From Patescibacteria group bacterium (lineage in GTDB: Bacteria; Patescibacteriota; Patescibacteriia; 2-12-FULL-60-25): 5,160 nt of DNA. Position 1 is the stretch's first letter. Each line of letters opens with the position of its first letter. The stretch lies in NCBI GenBank assembly GCA_018824765.1, contig JAHJFW010000092.1, positions 1-5,160 of the forward strand. Reading direction: 5' to 3'. Both the position numbers and the translations under genes were made by a program. A model generated the notes under the pieces. That model saw only the letters and a program-made list of their open reading frames with translations. It had not been told where the DNA came from and made no database searches. Positions 4,112 through 5,160 of this stretch are shown in pieces.

Positions 4112-4140
4112 TTGCAGGCATTCGTTTTTCGCGGTAATAT
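4112..4140 (+). promoter_or_regulatory. Promoter candidate for the MgtC-family gene
   Basis: TTGCAG (4112-4117) and TAATAT (4135-4140) are separated by 17 nt. The hexamers match consensus at three and four positions. Transcription would start near 4147, leaving a leader of only about 8 nt before ATG 4155, in line with the lack of a Shine-Dalgarno. Confidence 0.45.
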
Positions 4141-4154
4141 TTCATCGCTTGTCT

Positions 4155-4634
4155 ATGGCCTTTACTTATCAAGAAATAATATTACGTCTTGTTATCGCCG
4201 CATTTCTTTCGGGGCTTATAGGCCTTGAAAGGGAGGTCCGTCAGAAACCGGCCGGAATCCGAACCAATGCCTTGATCGGATTGGGCGCGGCCTTGATGAC
4301 ATTGTGCGGAATTTACGTCGCAACTTATTGGCCTCAAATGACTGATGCCGGACGTCTCGCCTCCATGGTCGTTCAGGGCGTGGGTTTTTTGGGCGCGGGA
4401 GCTATTATTCAAGCTTCCGGATCAGTGCGCGGCCTCACAACCGCGGCCACCATGTGGGTCGTGGCAGGAATCGGAATTGCATCCGGATTAGGGTTTTATC
4501 TCGGAGCTTTTTTTACCGCGATCATCGTTCTTATATTATTGATGGTGTTCGGGCCATTGGACGCCAAGTTAATGGGTTCTGAAGAAGAAAAAGCGAAAGT
4601 CAGGCACATTTTTCAAAGGCGTTCTAAAGAGTAA
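4155..4634 (+). CDS. MgtC/SapB-family inner-membrane protein
   Basis: 159 residues, multi-spanning. The N-terminal MgtC domain is complete. A first helix leads to L-I-G-L-E-R-E-V-R-Q-K-P-A-G-I-R-T-N-A-L (21-40), the diagnostic motif. The second conserved block follows: R-L-A-S then G-V-G-F-L-G-A-G-A-I-I (76-86) and V-R-G-L-T-T-A-A-T-M-W (91-101). Further hydrophobic helices end near 135, before a charged cytoplasmic tail (E-E-E-K-A-K, R-R-S-K-E). It lacks the long C-terminal ACT-like domain of Salmonella MgtC, as many short family members do. Family members are linked to Mg2+ stress and F-ATPase modulation in pathogens. That role is not demonstrated for short versions, so function here is open, though the nearby PPase also concerns membrane energetics. 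ATG 4155 is preferred over upstream in-frame starts because the domain begins there and a promoter candidate lies at 4112-4140. Confidence 0.9.
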   Translation: MAFTYQEIILRLVIAAFLSGLIGLEREVRQKPAGIRTNALIGLGAALMTLCGIYVATYWPQMTDAGRLASMVVQGVGFLGAGAIIQASGSVRGLTTAATMWVVAGIGIASGLGFYLGAFFTAIIVLILLMVFGPLDAKLMGSEEEKAKVRHIFQRRSKE

Positions 4635-4712
4635 AGAGTGGTAATAAGTCGAGAAAGTTGCACACCCCTAAATTCGAAGGATGATTCTGCTTCGCATCGT
4701 TACAAAATTTAA
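4635..4712 (+). other. Intergenic gap between mgtC-like gene and the tRNA-Phe element
   Basis: Seventy-eight bases with no gene. CGAAG (4675-4679) and CTTCG (4690-4694) can form a small hairpin, with GATG/CATC pairing as an alternative, but no T-run follows. TTGCAC (4658-4663) and GATGAT (4680-4685), 16 nt apart, are a weak possible promoter for the element. I see no clear terminator for the MgtC-family gene. Confidence 0.3.
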
Positions 4713-4758
4713 GCCGAGGTAGCTCCCCGCCTTAAAACGGGCAGACAGTAGTGAGGGA
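4713..4758 (+). pseudogene. Broken tRNA-Phe 5' fragment with palindromic D-loop insertion
   Basis: 4713-4725 is identical to the first 13 nt of tRNA-Phe (GCCGAGGTAGCTC). A 21-22-nt insertion follows, with CCCG (4726-4729) facing CGGG (4738-4741) and the tail CAGACA. AGTAGTGAGGGA (4747-4758) is then a decayed version of the D-loop/D-stem AGTGGTAGAGCGA. Nothing after this point resembles a tRNA. The decayed D-arm supplies GAGGG, a Shine-Dalgarno-like stretch three bases before the nuclease ATG. Confidence 0.75.
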
Positions 4759-4760
4759 TT

Positions 4761-5009
4761 ATGAAATATTATGTCTATGCGCTGCAAAGTCAAATCGATA
4801 GACGGATATATGTTGGATTGACTAATAGTGTCGAAAGGAGAATTAAGGAACACAATCAGGGGAAAGTCTTTTCGACAAAAGGGTTCAGACCTTGGAAGCT
4901 GATTTATGCAGAAGAGCAAGAAACGAGACCGGAAGCACGTAAGAGAGAGAAATATTTAAAATCAGGATGCGGAAAAGAGATGTTAAAGAACCTGAATATG
5001 CCGAGGTAG
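4761..5009 (+). CDS. Small stand-alone GIY-YIG endonuclease (YhbQ/UPF0213-like) overlapping tRNA-Phe
   Basis: 82 residues. Y-V-Y (4-6) stands for GIY and Y-V-G (17-19) for YIG. Arg27 and His31 lie in R-R-I-K-E-H-N-Q-G. The middle P-W-K-L-I-Y-A-E-E (44-52) is typical of the YhbQ/UPF0213 branch. Glu63 in A-R-K-R-E-K-Y-L-K is the metal-binding acid. The domain is complete and looks catalytically intact. It is clearly a different branch from the tRNA-Ile-linked nuclease, sharing only the fold motifs, so it is not a recent duplicate. GAGGG at 4754-4758 is a short Shine-Dalgarno-like site. The last residues M-P-R and the TAG stop are written by tRNA-Phe nucleotides 1-10. Cleavage of DNA is the family activity; targeting of tRNA-Phe is an inference from location. 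Confidence 0.87.
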   Translation: MKYYVYALQSQIDRRIYVGLTNSVERRIKEHNQGKVFSTKGFRPWKLIYAEEQETRPEARKREKYLKSGCGKEMLKNLNMPR

Positions 5010-5074
5010 CTCAGTGGTAGAGCGAAGGACTGAAAATCCTTGCGTCGCCAGTTCAATCCTGGCCCTCGGCACCA
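5000..5074 (+). tRNA. tRNA-Phe(GAA), CCA encoded
   Basis: GCCGAGG (5000-5006) pairs with CCTCGGC (5064-5070), discriminator A5071, CCA 5072-5074. The anticodon stem AAGGA/TCCTT encloses CTGAAAA with anticodon GAA at 5032-5034. The T-arm GCCAG-TTCAATC-CTGGC is perfect. The 5' ten nucleotides are shared with the nuclease gene. It is followed at once by a terminator and then by a second, interrupted copy. Confidence 0.96.
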
Positions 5075-5106
5075 TGCAAGAATCCCCGAGCAGGGGATTT
5101 TTGTAT
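5074..5106 (+). terminator. Rho-independent terminator after tRNA-Phe
   Basis: The core AATCCCC (5081-5087), loop GAGCA, GGGGATT (5093-5099) is followed by T's to 5102. The stem extends outward to a 14-bp helix that includes the last A of CCA (5074) paired with T5106. As with the tRNA-Ile terminator, it abuts the tRNA with no spacer. It also ends at the very base before the next tRNA-Phe copy. Confidence 0.88.
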
Positions 5107-5160
5107 GCCGAGGTAGCTCAGTGGTACCTGCCTGCCGGCAGGCAGGGAGCGAAGGACTGA
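5107..5160 (+). pseudogene. Second tRNA-Phe copy with a 20-bp palindrome in its D-loop, cut by window edge
   Basis: 5107-5126 and 5147-5160 match tRNA-Phe exactly (nucleotides 1-20 and the following 14). Between them, at the D-loop/D-stem junction, sits CCTGCCTGCCGGCAGGCAGG (5127-5146), a perfect palindrome. The copy continues past the window, so its 3' half is unknown. The D-stem GCTC/GAGC can still pair around the inserted hairpin, but a tRNA with such an extra helix would be unusual. By analogy with the other two broken copies it may be the left flank of a further element. Confidence 0.8.
5127..5146. repeat. Perfect 20-bp palindrome CCTGCCTGCC/GGCAGGCAGG inside a tRNA gene
   Basis: The two 10-nt halves are exact reverse complements with no spacer. 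The half GGCAGGCA also closes the D-loop insertion of the tRNA-Ile copy (3221-3228 reads GGCAGGCA), and a variant GGCAGACA (4740-4747) closes that of the tRNA-Phe copy. This suggests one family of short inserted palindromes. Confidence 0.9.

Larger units (their letters stand above)
4713..5074 (+). mobile_element. Putative tRNA-Phe-associated GIY-YIG element, same design as the tRNA-Ile unit
   Basis: It comprises a broken tRNA-Phe 5' end (4713-4758), a GIY-YIG nuclease (4761-5009) and an intact tRNA-Phe (5000-5074). The 13-nt direct repeat GCCGAGGTAGCTC lies at 4713-4725 and 5000-5012, 287 bp apart. As in the tRNA-Ile unit, the left copy is cut after nucleotide 13 by an insertion beginning CCCG, the nuclease starts ATGAAATAT, and it stops at tRNA nucleotides 8-10. 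Two different tRNAs with the same layout argue against a chance arrangement. Mobility is inferred. Confidence 0.6.

Overview
The window most resembles a chromosome segment from a small-genome, uncultured bacterium of the Patescibacteria/CPR type. This is an inference with moderate confidence. It rests on compact genes with few or no clear Shine-Dalgarno sequences, a K+-independent membrane pyrophosphatase, tiny stand-alone GIY-YIG nucleases, many short palindromes, and no sign of UGA read as a sense codon.

Left half (1-3027): the window opens inside the C-terminal part of a nucleotide-sugar reductase/epimerase. Its last codons run into an array of roughly 9-nt AAGTC-type repeats, which is mirrored downstream as a large hairpin. 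Next comes hppA, a full-length K+-independent proton-pumping pyrophosphatase. It is followed by a REP-like palindrome and a UUCG-loop terminator. A small SprT-like HExxH zinc metallopeptidase follows, apparently with its own extended -10 promoter almost touching its ATG.

Right half (3028-5160): this is a tRNA-rich accessory region and the interesting part. It has intact tRNA-Ile(GAU), tRNA-Gly(UCC, minus strand), tRNA-Pro(UGG) and tRNA-Phe(GAA) genes, an MgtC/SapB membrane protein, and at least three broken tRNA copies plus one cut by the window edge. Two GIY-YIG nuclease genes have the same layout: a damaged copy of a tRNA on the left carrying a palindromic D-loop insertion, then a short nuclease ORF starting ATGAAATAT, then an intact copy of the same tRNA on the right. 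In both, the nuclease gene reads into the intact tRNA in the same register and uses tRNA nucleotides 8-10 (UAG) as its stop codon. A third tRNA-Phe copy with a perfect 20-bp palindrome in its D-loop begins at 5107 and may be the left end of another such unit.

Between these lies a different nested arrangement. One tRNA-Pro is interrupted in its anticodon loop, at about the canonical 37/38 position, by a 167-bp insert bounded by GGAG direct repeats. The insert itself carries a complete tRNA-Pro(UGG) whose acceptor stem is extended by a further 15-bp perfect inverted repeat.

Working hypothesis: these are small selfish elements that target tRNA genes and preserve or supply a working copy of the tRNA they interrupt, two of them carrying a GIY-YIG endonuclease. 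The layout is seen directly; mobility and the order of events are inferred.
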